Under the pieces are notes generated by a model. That model had not been told where the DNA came from and ran no database searches. It saw only the letters and a program-made list of their open reading frames with translations. A program made the translations under genes and the position numbers. DNA of 64,000 nt from Variovorax sp. N23 (GTDB lineage Bacteria; Pseudomonadota; Gammaproteobacteria; Burkholderiales; Burkholderiaceae_C), in the NCBI RefSeq assembly GCF_025486315.1, contig NZ_JAOOPY010000012.1:62001-126000 (forward strand), in the 5' to 3' direction. Positions 40,576-50,192 of the stretch are shown one piece after another. Every line of letters begins with the position of its first letter. Position 1 is the first letter of the stretch.

Positions 40576-41217
40576 ATGAACGTCGTTTTCGATCTCGGTG
40601 CGGTGGTGGTGGCGTGGGAGCCGGCCCGGCTCCTCCAGGCGCATTTCCCGGAGCGCGCGCCGACGGCCGAAGCCGCGCAGGCGCTGGCCAGGGCCTTCTT
40701 CCATCACGAGGACTGGCTCGCCTTCGACTGCGGCATCCGCAGTGTCGACGACGTGGTGGCCCGCAGCGCGAGCCGTCTGGGTCTGGCGGAGTCGGCGGTG
40801 CACGACATGATCGTGCCGCTGGGCGAACGGCTCGACCCCATCCCCGAGACCATCGAGTTGCTGGATCAGCTCCGCGCACGGCGCGACGGCGGCGAGGATG
40901 TGCGCCTGTTCTACCTGTCGAACATGCCGGTGCCGTATGCGCGGGCGCTGGAGCGTCGGCTGTCGTTCTTCCAGTGGTTCGACGGCGGGGTGTTCTCGGG
41001 CGACGTGAAGCGCATCAAGCCCAACAGCGAGATCTACGAACTGCTGGCGTGGCGCCACGGCTTCGACCCGGCGCAGACGCTCTTCATCGACGACACGGCC
41101 GCCAATGTCGAGGCGGCGCGGGCGCTCGGCTGGCGGGCCATCCACTGCACGGCGCCGAAGGCGCTGGGCGCGCAGGTGGCGCGGCATCTGGCGCCGCGCG
41201 ACCAGCCCTCAGTCTGA
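40576..41217 (+). CDS. HAD-IA family hydrolase
   Basis: A 213-residue haloacid-dehalogenase-like hydrolase. Motif I is VVFDLGAVVVAWEP (nucleophile Asp; the second Asp of DxD is replaced by Gly, as in the epoxide-hydrolase N-terminal/YihX-like subgroup). Motif II is LFYLSNMP, motif III lysine is in GDVKRIKPN, and motif IV is LFIDDTAANVEAA. A sugar-phosphate phosphatase such as YihX is the nearest functional model. It is divergent from zwf (125 bp) and overlaps the lipocalin 3' end by 9 bp. Confidence 0.82.
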   Translation: MNVVFDLGAVVVAWEPARLLQAHFPERAPTAEAAQALARAFFHHEDWLAFDCGIRSVDDVVARSASRLGLAESAVHDMIVPLGERLDPIPETIELLDQLRARRDGGEDVRLFYLSNMPVPYARALERRLSFFQWFDGGVFSGDVKRIKPNSEIYELLAWRHGFDPAQTLFIDDTAANVEAARALGWRAIHCTAPKALGAQVARHLAPRDQPSV

Positions 41218-41883
41218 GGCGCCGGTGCGCACCACCTTGTCGACGTCGAAGCCCAGGCTGCGCGCGTAGTCGAGGTAGGTCTCGAGCGTGGCCGCATCGA
41301 GCACCGGGTCGCGCGACAGCACCCACAGGTAGTTGCGGTCGGGCGTGCCGACCAGCGACACCTCGTAATCGCGGTCGAGCTTGAGGATCCAGTAGTCGCC
41401 CCAGACCATCGGGAGCCAGCTGAGCCATGACGGCGCGAAGCGCACCTCGAGCCGGCCGGCGCCGGGCTGACCCGCCACCGGCACCACGCGGGCGCTGCCC
41501 ACCGCTTCCTCGAAGTTGCCGTCGGCCAGGATGCAGCGGTTGCGCACCTGCACCGTGCCGTCGGACAGCGGGGTGTATTCGGCCGAGACCGGGCCGACGC
41601 ACTGCTTCTGGAAGCGGTTCGGAAGCCGTGCCTGTTCATGCCAGAAGCCGGCGTAGCGCTTGAGGTCGACCGGCGCGACCGCCTGCAACGGCGCCCGCAT
41701 CAGCGGCGCACCGTCGGCCGGGCCGGCGAGCGTATGCGCCCGGGCGCTGCGCGCCACGCCGAAGGCGGCGAGCACGAGCACGCCACCCACGCAGAAGGCG
41801 GTGGCGAGCGTGCCGATGGAGGCACTGAAGCGGCGGTCGTCGAAGGGGACGGGAGCGGGGGGCGTGCGGCGGCGTGTGGGCAT
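41209..41883 (-). CDS. Blc-like bacterial lipocalin, membrane-anchored
   Basis: A 224-residue protein. An N-terminal cytoplasmic stretch and a membrane helix (TLATAFCVGGVLVLAAFGVA) anchor a lipocalin domain. The domain starts at VDLKRYAGFWHEQARLPNRFQKQC, with the GxW signature region. It ends with NYLWVLSRDPVLDAATLETYLDYARSLGFD. No lipobox is evident, so it is probably inner-membrane-anchored, unlike E. coli Blc. The ATG at 41883 has GGAG six bases upstream. Confidence 0.82.
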   Translation of the reverse strand: MPTRRRTPPAPVPFDDRRFSASIGTLATAFCVGGVLVLAAFGVARSARAHTLAGPADGAPLMRAPLQAVAPVDLKRYAGFWHEQARLPNRFQKQCVGPVSAEYTPLSDGTVQVRNRCILADGNFEEAVGSARVVPVAGQPGAGRLEVRFAPSWLSWLPMVWGDYWILKLDRDYEVSLVGTPDRNYLWVLSRDPVLDAATLETYLDYARSLGFDVDKVVRTGASD

Positions 41884-41987
41884 GGGCTTCTCCATAAGGC
41901 AGCAGCGAAGCTTAGGCGCCCCGGCCCGCCGCGCCCGTCAGCCATGGACCACACGGGCTGTAGTTTCCGGACGGGATAATGGCCACC

Positions 41988-42941
41988 ATGAACCAACTCG
42001 ATGCCCTCCGTCAATGGACCACCGTGGTCGCCGACACCGGTGACTTCCGCCAGCTCGCCCAGTTCAAGCCGCAGGACGCGACGACCAACCCGTCGCTCAT
42101 CCTGAAGGCCGTGCAGAAGCCGGACTACCGGCCGCTGCTCGACGACGCGGTGAAGACGCACCGTGGGCTGGCCGTCGACGAGGTCATCGACCGGCTGCTG
42201 GTGCGCTTCGGCACCGAGATCCTGTCGCTCATCCCCGGCCGCGTGTCGACCGAAGTGGACGCCCGCCTGAGCTTCGACACCGCCGCCACGGTGGCGCGGG
42301 CCGACCGCATCGTGGCGCTCTACCGCGCCGCCGGCGTCGACCCGCAGAAGCGGTTGCTGATCAAGATCGCCGCCACCTGGGAAGGCATCGAGGCCGCGCG
42401 CATCCTGGAGCAGAAGGGCATCCACACCAACCTCACGCTGCTGTTCTCCTTCGCACAGGCGGTGGCCTGCGGCGCAGTGGGCGTGAAGCTCATCTCGCCC
42501 TTCGTGGGGCGCATCTACGACTGGCACAAGAAGTCGGCCGGCAGCGCGTGGGACGAGACCGCCCGCAGCGGCGCCAACGACCCGGGCGTGCAGTCGGTGC
42601 GGCAGATCTTCGACTACTACAAGCGCCACGGCATCGCGACCGAGGTGATGGGCGCGAGCTTCCGCAACACCGGGCAGATCGCCGCGCTGGCCGGCTGCGA
42701 CCTGCTCACCATCAGCCCTGACCTGCTGGCCGAGCTGGCCGCCAGCGACGCGCCCCTGGCGCACGCGCTCGACGCCGAAGCGGCAAAGTCGCGCGACATC
42801 CCGAAGGTCACGCTCGACGAGGCGGCCTTCCGCTTCGCGCTGAACGAGGACGCGATGGCCACCGAGAAGCTGGCCGAGGGCATTCGCGCGTTCGCGGCCG
42901 ACGCGGTCAAGCTCGAGAAGCTGATGCAGGAGGTGCAATGA
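41988..42941 (+). CDS. tal: Transaldolase
   Basis: A 317-residue pentose-phosphate enzyme. The N-terminal [14 protein letters not shown] and [11 protein letters not shown], and the catalytic lysine block [16 protein letters not shown] with [11 protein letters not shown], are standard for the TalB class. The ATG at 41988 ([10 protein letters not shown]) matches family starts; an ATG three codons upstream at 41979 has a somewhat better Shine-Dalgarno and cannot be excluded. It is coupled to pgi through the mini-ORF repeat. Confidence 0.95.
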   Translation: MNQLDALRQWTTVVADTGDFRQLAQFKPQDATTNPSLILKAVQKPDYRPLLDDAVKTHRGLAVDEVIDRLLVRFGTEILSLIPGRVSTEVDARLSFDTAATVARADRIVALYRAAGVDPQKRLLIKIAATWEGIEAARILEQKGIHTNLTLLFSFAQAVACGAVGVKLISPFVGRIYDWHKKSAGSAWDETARSGANDPGVQSVRQIFDYYKRHGIATEVMGASFRNTGQIAALAGCDLLTISPDLLAELAASDAPLAHALDAEAAKSRDIPKVTLDEAAFRFALNEDAMATEKLAEGIRAFAADAVKLEKLMQEVQ

Positions 42942-43003
42942 GCGCCGCCCGGCCGCCCGAAGGCGCTCGCACCGCAGCCCGCAGGGCGGAGGTACACCGA
43001 TGA
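42938..43003 (+). repeat. Mini-ORF coupler repeat, copy 2 (21 codons)
   Basis: The tal stop overlaps the ATG of a 21-codon ORF (ATGA), and that ORF's stop overlaps the pgi ATG (ATGA). The peptide starts MSAARPPEG and continues ARTAARRAEVHR. The DNA is clearly related to the repeat at 37868-37936, with one codon less, and both copies stay open and in the same register. GGAGGTAC near the end acts as the pgi ribosome-binding site. Confidence 0.75.
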
Positions 43004-44559
43004 GCGCGCGCACCGGCGTGCGCTGCGACCGCACGGCCGCCTGGAAGCAGCTGCAGGCGCACTACGCCGAGTCCGGGCGGGCTTTCGATCTGCGCACCGC
43101 GTTCGAGACCGACGGTGACGCGCGTTTTGCGGCCTTCAGCGAAGCCGCACCGCACGTCTTTGCCGACCTGTCGAAGAACCTGATCGATGCGCGTACCGAC
43201 GCGCTGCTGCTGGCGCTGGCGCGCGAGTCGGGCCTGGAGGCGCACCGCGACGCGATGTTCGCCGGCCAGCCGATCAACCGCACCGAAGACCGCGCGGTGA
43301 TGCACTTTCTGCTGCGCGCGCCGGCCGACGTCCCCGTGGCCGAGCACAACAAGGCCGCGCTGGCCGACGTGCACACCACCCTCGATGCGATGCTGGCCTA
43401 TGCCGAAGCAGTACGTGGCGACCACACCATCACCGACGTGGTCAACATCGGCATCGGCGGTTCCGACCTCGGCCCGCAGATGGCGGTGCTGGCGCTCGAC
43501 GAATACGTCGCGCCGGGCAAGCGCTTCCACTTCGTCTCGAACGTCGACGGGCACGAGCTGGCCGGCGTGCTCAAGGGCCTGGCGCCCGAACACACGCTGT
43601 TCCTGATCGCGTCGAAGACCTTCACCACGGCCGAGACCATGGCCAATGCGCAGTCGGCCAGGCGCTGGTTCGCGCAGTCCGGTGGGCTCGACGTGGCACG
43701 CCACTTCGCCGCGCTCACGACCAACGTCGAGGCTGCGCGCGCCTTCGGCATCGAGAAGACCTTCGGCTTCTGGGACTGGGTCGGCGGGCGCTATTCGCTG
43801 TGGTCGGCCATCGGTCTGCCGATCGCGCTGGCCATCGGCGCCGACGGCTTCCGTGCGCTGCTCGCTGGCGCGCATGCCATGGACGAGCACTTCCGCACCG
43901 CGCCGCTGGCGCAGAACCTGCCAGTGCGGCTCGGCCTGCTCGACGTCTGGTACCGCAACTTCCATGGCTTCACCAGCCGCAGCATCGCGCCGTACCACAG
44001 CGCGCTCAAGCGCCTGCCGGCCTACCTGCAGCAGCTCGAGATGGAAAGCAACGGCAAGCAGGTCGACGCCAGCGGCCAAGCGCTGCCTTTCGGCACCTCG
44101 CCCGTGCTGTGGGGCGAGCCGGGCACCAATGGCCAGCACGCCTACTTCCAGATGCTGCACCAGGGCACCGATGTGACGCCGCTCGAATTCGTCGCGGTGC
44201 GCGACGCGGCGCACGAGCTGGAGGGCCACCACCCCAAGCTGCTGGCCAACGCGCTCGCGCAGGCGCAGGCGCTCATGGTCGGCCAGGCCGACGCGGGCGG
44301 CCACAGGAACTTCCCCGGCAACCGGCCCAGCACCTTCTTCGTGCTGGAGAAGCTCACGCCCGAGTCGCTCGGCGCCTTCCTCGCGATGTACGAGCACCGC
44401 GTGTTCACCAGCGGCGCGCTGTGGGGCATCAACAGCTTCGACCAGTGGGGCGTGGAACTCGGCAAGGTGCTCGCCAGGGACATCGAACCGCGCCTGGCCT
44501 CGGGCGACACGCACGGGTTGGACGCTTCGACGGCCGGATTGCTCACGCGCCTGCGTTGA
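43000..44559 (+). CDS. pgi: Glucose-6-phosphate isomerase
   Basis: A 519-residue cytosolic isomerase. Signature blocks are VVNIGIGGSDLGPQMA, LFLIASKTFTTAETMANA, FWDWVGGRYSLWSAIGLPIAL, ESNGKQVD and GINSFDQWGVELGK. It is somewhat shorter than the E. coli enzyme, but all catalytic regions are present. It is translationally coupled to tal. Confidence 0.96.
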   Translation: MSARTGVRCDRTAAWKQLQAHYAESGRAFDLRTAFETDGDARFAAFSEAAPHVFADLSKNLIDARTDALLLALARESGLEAHRDAMFAGQPINRTEDRAVMHFLLRAPADVPVAEHNKAALADVHTTLDAMLAYAEAVRGDHTITDVVNIGIGGSDLGPQMAVLALDEYVAPGKRFHFVSNVDGHELAGVLKGLAPEHTLFLIASKTFTTAETMANAQSARRWFAQSGGLDVARHFAALTTNVEAARAFGIEKTFGFWDWVGGRYSLWSAIGLPIALAIGADGFRALLAGAHAMDEHFRTAPLAQNLPVRLGLLDVWYRNFHGFTSRSIAPYHSALKRLPAYLQQLEMESNGKQVDASGQALPFGTSPVLWGEPGTNGQHAYFQMLHQGTDVTPLEFVAVRDAAHELEGHHPKLLANALAQAQALMVGQADAGGHRNFPGNRPSTFFVLEKLTPESLGAFLAMYEHRVFTSGALWGINSFDQWGVELGKVLARDIEPRLASGDTHGLDASTAGLLTRLR

Positions 44560-44659
44560 GCGCATGGCACTCCTTGGGGCCGCCTGTCATCGGCGACCCG
44601 ATCCCCGCCGATATGATGGCCCGGGGTCTTCCCGTGGGAACGAACAAAGAGGAGTTGTC

Positions 44660-44992
44660 ATGAATTTTCAACAGGCCGTTGCGACCTGCTTTGCCAAGTA
44701 TGTGGACTTTTCGGGCCGCGCCTCGCGCGCCGAGTACTGGTGGTTCTTCCTTGCCTATCTCGTGCTCGCCATCATTGCGGGCTTCATTCACGAGTACGCC
44801 TACTTCATCGTCGTGCTCGCGTTCATCCTGCCGATGCTCTCGGCCGGCGCTCGGCGCCTGCACGACATCGGCAAGAGCGGCTGGTGGCTGCTGATCGGGA
44901 TCATCCCGCTGGTGAACCTCGTGCTGCTGTACTTCGCGGTGCAGCCGAGCGCACCGGAGTCCAACGAATACGGCCCGCCGCCTGCGGCCTGA
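44660..44992 (+). CDS. DUF805 membrane protein
   Basis: A 110-residue inner-membrane protein starting MNFQQAVATCFAKYVDFSGRASRAEYWWFFL, with three hydrophobic segments and the family motif ARRLHDIGKSGWWLL. A strong AGAGGAG precedes the ATG. Members of this family are small membrane proteins of unknown function. It is followed by its own terminator. Confidence 0.85.
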   Translation: MNFQQAVATCFAKYVDFSGRASRAEYWWFFLAYLVLAIIAGFIHEYAYFIVVLAFILPMLSAGARRLHDIGKSGWWLLIGIIPLVNLVLLYFAVQPSAPESNEYGPPPAA

Positions 44993-45010
44993 GCCGTTTT
45001 CTCACCGACG

Positions 45011-45036
45011 AAGGGCCGCTGATGCGGCCCTTTCTC
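45011..45036 (+). terminator. Probable terminator after the DUF805 gene
   Basis: Stem AAGGGCCGC/GCGGCCCTT with a 4-nt loop, followed by TTTCTC. It lies 18 bp after the stop codon. Confidence 0.65.
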
Positions 45037-45068
45037 ATGCACCGACCAGAGCGCCGTTCGCGCGCATG

Positions 45069-45098
45069 AAAAAAGCCCTGCAGCTTTCGCTGCAGGGC
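45069..45098 (-). terminator. Rho-independent terminator of groESL
   Basis: A 10-bp stem GCCCTGCAGC/GCTGCAGGGC with a 4-nt loop, followed on the minus strand by six T (45074-45069). It lies 36 bp beyond the groEL stop. Confidence 0.9.
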
Positions 45099-45133
45099 TT
45101 CGGTTCGGATGCGTGATGCAGCCGCAGGGGCAA

Positions 45134-46792
<1,659 letters not shown>

Positions 46793-46836
46793 TTACTCCG
46801 AATGATGGATGAAATGAGCGGGAGGAAGGAGAAGAT

Positions 46837-47127
46837 TTACTTCTCGACGACTGCGAACAGGTCGTCTTCCTTCATGACCAGCAGCTCGTCGCCGTCGACC
46901 TTGACGGTCTGGCCCGAGTACTTGCCGAACAGCACGCGGTCACCGACCTTGACGGTCAGCGCGGCGAGTTCGCCCTTGTCGTTGCGCTTGCCCGGGCCGA
47001 CGGCCAGGACTTCACCCTGATCGGGCTTTTCGGCGGCTGCGTCGGGGATGACGATGCCAGAGGCGGTCTTGGTTTCGCTGTCAACACGCTTGACGATCAC
47101 GCGATCGGCCAAAGGACGAAGTTTCAT
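46837..47127 (-). CDS. groES: Co-chaperonin GroES
   Basis: A 96-residue co-chaperonin: [31 protein letters not shown] and the mobile-loop region GIVIPD are standard. AGGAG lies seven bases before the ATG. The longer in-frame extension upstream crosses the CIRCE element and is not coding. Expressed first in the groESL operon from a heat-shock promoter. Confidence 0.98.
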   Translation of the reverse strand: MKLRPLADRVIVKRVDSETKTASGIVIPDAAAEKPDQGEVLAVGPGKRNDKGELAALTVKVGDRVLFGKYSGQTVKVDGDELLVMKEDDLFAVVEK

Positions 47128-47207
47128 TGCATCTCCTGAATATAGAAACGGGGGTGGGTTCGGGCGCAGGCCAAGGGCCGGCTGCCCATCAACCGAAAAC
47201 CGGGTTG

Positions 47208-47234
47208 TTAGCACTCGAGTTCGGTGAGTGCTAA
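47208..47234 (-). promoter_or_regulatory. CIRCE operator (HrcA-binding site) of groESL
   Basis: An exact inverted repeat TTAGCACTC-N9-GAGTGCTAA, 81 bp upstream of groES. HrcA repression of groESL through CIRCE is well established in proteobacteria. The element covers the predicted transcription start, so bound HrcA would block initiation. Confidence 0.96.
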
Positions 47235-47235
47235 T

Positions 47236-47262
47236 GATACGGGCATTTGGATGGGTTTCAAG
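47236..47262 (-). promoter_or_regulatory. Sigma-32-like heat-shock promoter of groESL
   Basis: On the minus strand, CTTGAAA (47262-47256), a 12-bp spacer and CCCGTATC (47243-47236). This resembles the sigma-32 consensus CTTGAAA/CCCCATNT. The TTGAAA and GTATCAT could also serve sigma-70. It directly abuts CIRCE, giving dual control by RpoH and HrcA. Confidence 0.75.
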
Positions 47263-47576
47263 GGGCGCGTCCGTGGTCGCTGCGCGTGCGGAACTGCGGA
47301 ACGCCACTGGACTTTAGTGAACGCGCCACTGAATTTGCGATCAAGCTGAACCGCAGGTGTTTGCCCGCGGTGGGACGCCTGCCTAGGTGAATCAGTCGCC
47401 TTCGTCCCGCTCGGTACACGCTGGAAGCCAGCGTCAGCCATCGCCCGAGGTGTCCGACAAGTGTGGCTTGCCAGAGGGCACGTGCGGCCTTGCTCGATTA
47501 CAGTTCGTTACGCGCAGGCCCGGAGAAAGATCGCGTCGATCCCTCCCAGGCCGCAACGCTCCAATGGAGACAGCCA
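47263..47576. other. Junction between core chromosome and accessory region, with tandem end-like repeats
   Basis: No gene is supported in this 314-bp stretch. It contains two imperfect direct repeats: CGCCACTGGACTTT (47302-47315) and CGCCACTGAATTT (47324-47336), spaced 22 bp. Such spacing resembles the subterminal transposase-binding repeats of Tn7/Tn402/IS21-type elements. Core sequence ends somewhere after the groES promoter, and the accessory codon use begins with the ATPase gene at 47577. Confidence 0.4.
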
Positions 47577-50189
47577 GTGACGATCCTGCAGGAAATCCAC
47601 GCTTGGTCCAAGGATCTTGCCGTTTGGCAGCAAGACGCCATTGCCCGGCTATACGCAAACCGGACGCTCAGCGTAGCCGACCTTGACGACCTCTATGCAT
47701 TGGCCAAGGTAGAGGCCGGCATACCTGATCCAGAAGGACGTGTGCCCAGGAAACTGCAGGACGCCCAAGTTGCGCCGAAGGCCGATCCGGCTCGAGTGGT
47801 TCTTCTGACGACCGTCAAAGACCTGACTAACGTCAATGCGCTAGCGAACGGTGCTCATTTGCCCATCGCGCGAGCCGGCGTAACCGCAATTTACGGTGAG
47901 AACGGTGTTGGAAAGTCAGGGTACTCGCGCGTCTTCAAGAAGGCCTGCCGCGCGCGCGACCGGCGCGAGCCGATCCTGCCCAACGCGAACCTTGAGCCTG
48001 GGAAGAGGGTGCCGGCCCAAGCGACGTTTCAGGCAGAGGTGGATGGCCTAGCGACCGACCTGCCCTGGACAGACGGCACCGAACCTCCGGAACCACTTTC
48101 CGACATCGCCATCTTCGATACGCATTGCGCCCGTGCCTATATCGACAATCAGGGCGACTTCGCCTATGCGCCGTACGGACTGGACATCCTCGAGGGGCTC
48201 GTCGGCGCATGCAACAAGCTCAAGGCCCGTGCTACGGCTGAAAGAACTGCAGCCGCTCCAAGCAATGCCGCCTATGCGGTCCTCGCCTCGGAGCAAACAA
48301 CGGTCGCTCAGAAGCTGCTTGGCATCCCGGCGAAGACAACGGCGGAGGAAATCGAGACGCTGGCCTCGCTTAGTGAGGCCGAATCTGATCAGCTTGTCCT
48401 GCTGAATAAAGCCTTGTCCGAAAGAGACCCTCGGCAGAAGGCCGTGGCGTTACGGCAAAAGGCCAGTCGCTTGAGCTCGCTGAGGGACCGTGTTGCTGCG
48501 GCGATTAACGTTGTGAATGAGGAGAAAGTCGCTTCGCTTCAAGCGCTGATCGGTAGCTCAAATGCAGCCAAGGCCGCGGCGGTACTTGCCGGGTCAGAGT
48601 TTCAGGCAACGCCTGGGCAGTTGGCCGGCACCGGCGGAGAGGAGTGGAAGGTGCTCTTCGAAGCTGCGCGTGCCTTCGCGAAGCTCAGCCATGCGGACCA
48701 CGAGTTTCCGGCGCTCTCACCGGAGGCAACCTGTCCTCTCTGCCAAAGCGTACTAGGAGAGGAGGGCGTAGCGCGGCTGGTTCGATTCGACGCCTTCATT
48801 GAGGCGGCGGCGGAGAAGGCTGCGAAGGATGCGCGCTCTGCTGCTGCCGTGCCATTCAGGGTGATCCAACAAGCGAGCGTGGACCTCATGTTCCGCGACG
48901 CTTTGGTCGAGGAGGTCACCGAAGTCGGGCCGGAGGTTTCGGCTGCCTGCACGATCCTTCAAGCGGCCCTTGAGGCACGCCAGGCGGCGGTTGTTCAAGC
49001 GGCCGCTGGCAACGGAGCATGGGACGAAATCCCCAAGCTCTCCGAAGACCCTCAACCTGGCCTCACTGGGATCATCGACAGCCTTTTGGAGCAGGCCAAA
49101 GCGTTAGATGCGACCGCTGACGTAAAGCTCAAAGCGGTCATGGTCGCAGAGCAACTGGAACTCGATGCTCGTCGCAGGTTGGCCGAAGTGAAAGCCGCGG
49201 TGCTGGAGGCGATCGCCAAGCATGAACTCGGCAGCAAGCTGCAGGCCTGCGCTAATGGTATGGAAACGCGAGGCATCTCTCGGAAATCAACGGACCTCTC
49301 GCGCACAACGGCAAACCAAGAACTGGCCGATGCGCTCAACGCTGAACTCAAACTCCTCAAGGTTCATCACCTTCGAGTTGTGATGAAGCCCGAGTCGCCG
49401 GGCGGCAAGACCCAATTCAAGCTCACTCTGCAGTTACCGGGCGGTGGAACTCCTGCGGCCATCCTCAGCGAGGGTGAGCAGCGGGCCATCGCCATCGCGT
49501 CGTTTATGGCGGAAATCCGGCTCGGTAAGGGGCGGGGAGGCATAGTTCTTGACGATCCCGTTTCCTCGCTGGACCATCGGCGCCGGTGGGAGGTCGCCGA
49601 GCGTTTGGCAAGGGAGTCGCTGACACGCCAGGTCATCGTCTTCACCCACGACATCTACTTCCTTCTCATCCTTGAGCAGAAGGTGGACGAGGTGGGCTCA
49701 ACGCTGACCAAGAACTACCTCCGCCGAACCGCGGATGGCTATGGTGTCCATTCAGAGGACCTGCCCTTCGACGTTCTCGGCACCAAGGAGCGTCTGGGTC
49801 GGCTGAGACAGATGCTCGTAGGTATACGCAAGGCGGCAGGGGAGGGCGACGAAGATCGTCAGCGTCAGTTAGCCGCCAGATGTTATGGACAACTCCGACT
49901 AGCATGGGAGCGATGCATTGAGGAAGTACTGCTAAATGGTGTCGTGCAGCGCTTCGGGGAGGGCGTCTCCACGCTGCGCCTCAAAGGCGTAACGGTTACC
50001 GATGGCGACTATCGAAAGATCGACGCTGGCATGGCTAAGTCTTCAAAGTTTGAACACGACGCTGCTGCGGCGGTCGGCAGGCTCCCGATACCTGATCCTG
50101 ATGAAATCGGGGATGACATCGAACGCTTGGCCCAGTGGCGTGATGAGGTTGATCGGCGTGTGAAAGATGTCGCCAAGTCGCGGGGATAA
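47577..50189 (+). CDS. RloC/PrrC-like ABC-type ATPase (AAA_13 family), candidate anticodon nuclease
   Basis: An 870-residue protein. Walker A is IYGENGVGKSGYSRVFKKACRARD (about 104-127). Long coiled coils with a CPLC zinc-hook-like motif follow near residue 385. Signature-like LSEGEQRAIAIASF is near 630 and Walker B GGIVLDDPVSSLD near 655-667. The C-terminal domain ends with R779-x3-E783 and H827 (WERCIEEV...SKFEHD). That order recalls the Arg-Glu-His triad of PrrC and RloC anticodon nucleases, but spacing differs and the equivalence is inference. The GTG at 47577 has GGAGA nine bases upstream and the protein then starts MTILQEIHAWS. First gene of a four-gene overlapping cassette. Confidence 0.75.
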   Translation: MTILQEIHAWSKDLAVWQQDAIARLYANRTLSVADLDDLYALAKVEAGIPDPEGRVPRKLQDAQVAPKADPARVVLLTTVKDLTNVNALANGAHLPIARAGVTAIYGENGVGKSGYSRVFKKACRARDRREPILPNANLEPGKRVPAQATFQAEVDGLATDLPWTDGTEPPEPLSDIAIFDTHCARAYIDNQGDFAYAPYGLDILEGLVGACNKLKARATAERTAAAPSNAAYAVLASEQTTVAQKLLGIPAKTTAEEIETLASLSEAESDQLVLLNKALSERDPRQKAVALRQKASRLSSLRDRVAAAINVVNEEKVASLQALIGSSNAAKAAAVLAGSEFQATPGQLAGTGGEEWKVLFEAARAFAKLSHADHEFPALSPEATCPLCQSVLGEEGVARLVRFDAFIEAAAEKAAKDARSAAAVPFRVIQQASVDLMFRDALVEEVTEVGPEVSAACTILQAALEARQAAVVQAAAGNGAWDEIPKLSEDPQPGLTGIIDSLLEQAKALDATADVKLKAVMVAEQLELDARRRLAEVKAAVLEAIAKHELGSKLQACANGMETRGISRKSTDLSRTTANQELADALNAELKLLKVHHLRVVMKPESPGGKTQFKLTLQLPGGGTPAAILSEGEQRAIAIASFMAEIRLGKGRGGIVLDDPVSSLDHRRRWEVAERLARESLTRQVIVFTHDIYFLLILEQKVDEVGSTLTKNYLRRTADGYGVHSEDLPFDVLGTKERLGRLRQMLVGIRKAAGEGDEDRQRQLAARCYGQLRLAWERCIEEVLLNGVVQRFGEGVSTLRLKGVTVTDGDYRKIDAGMAKSSKFEHDAAAAVGRLPIPDPDEIGDDIERLAQWRDEVDRRVKDVAKSRG

Positions 50190-50192
50190 CCC

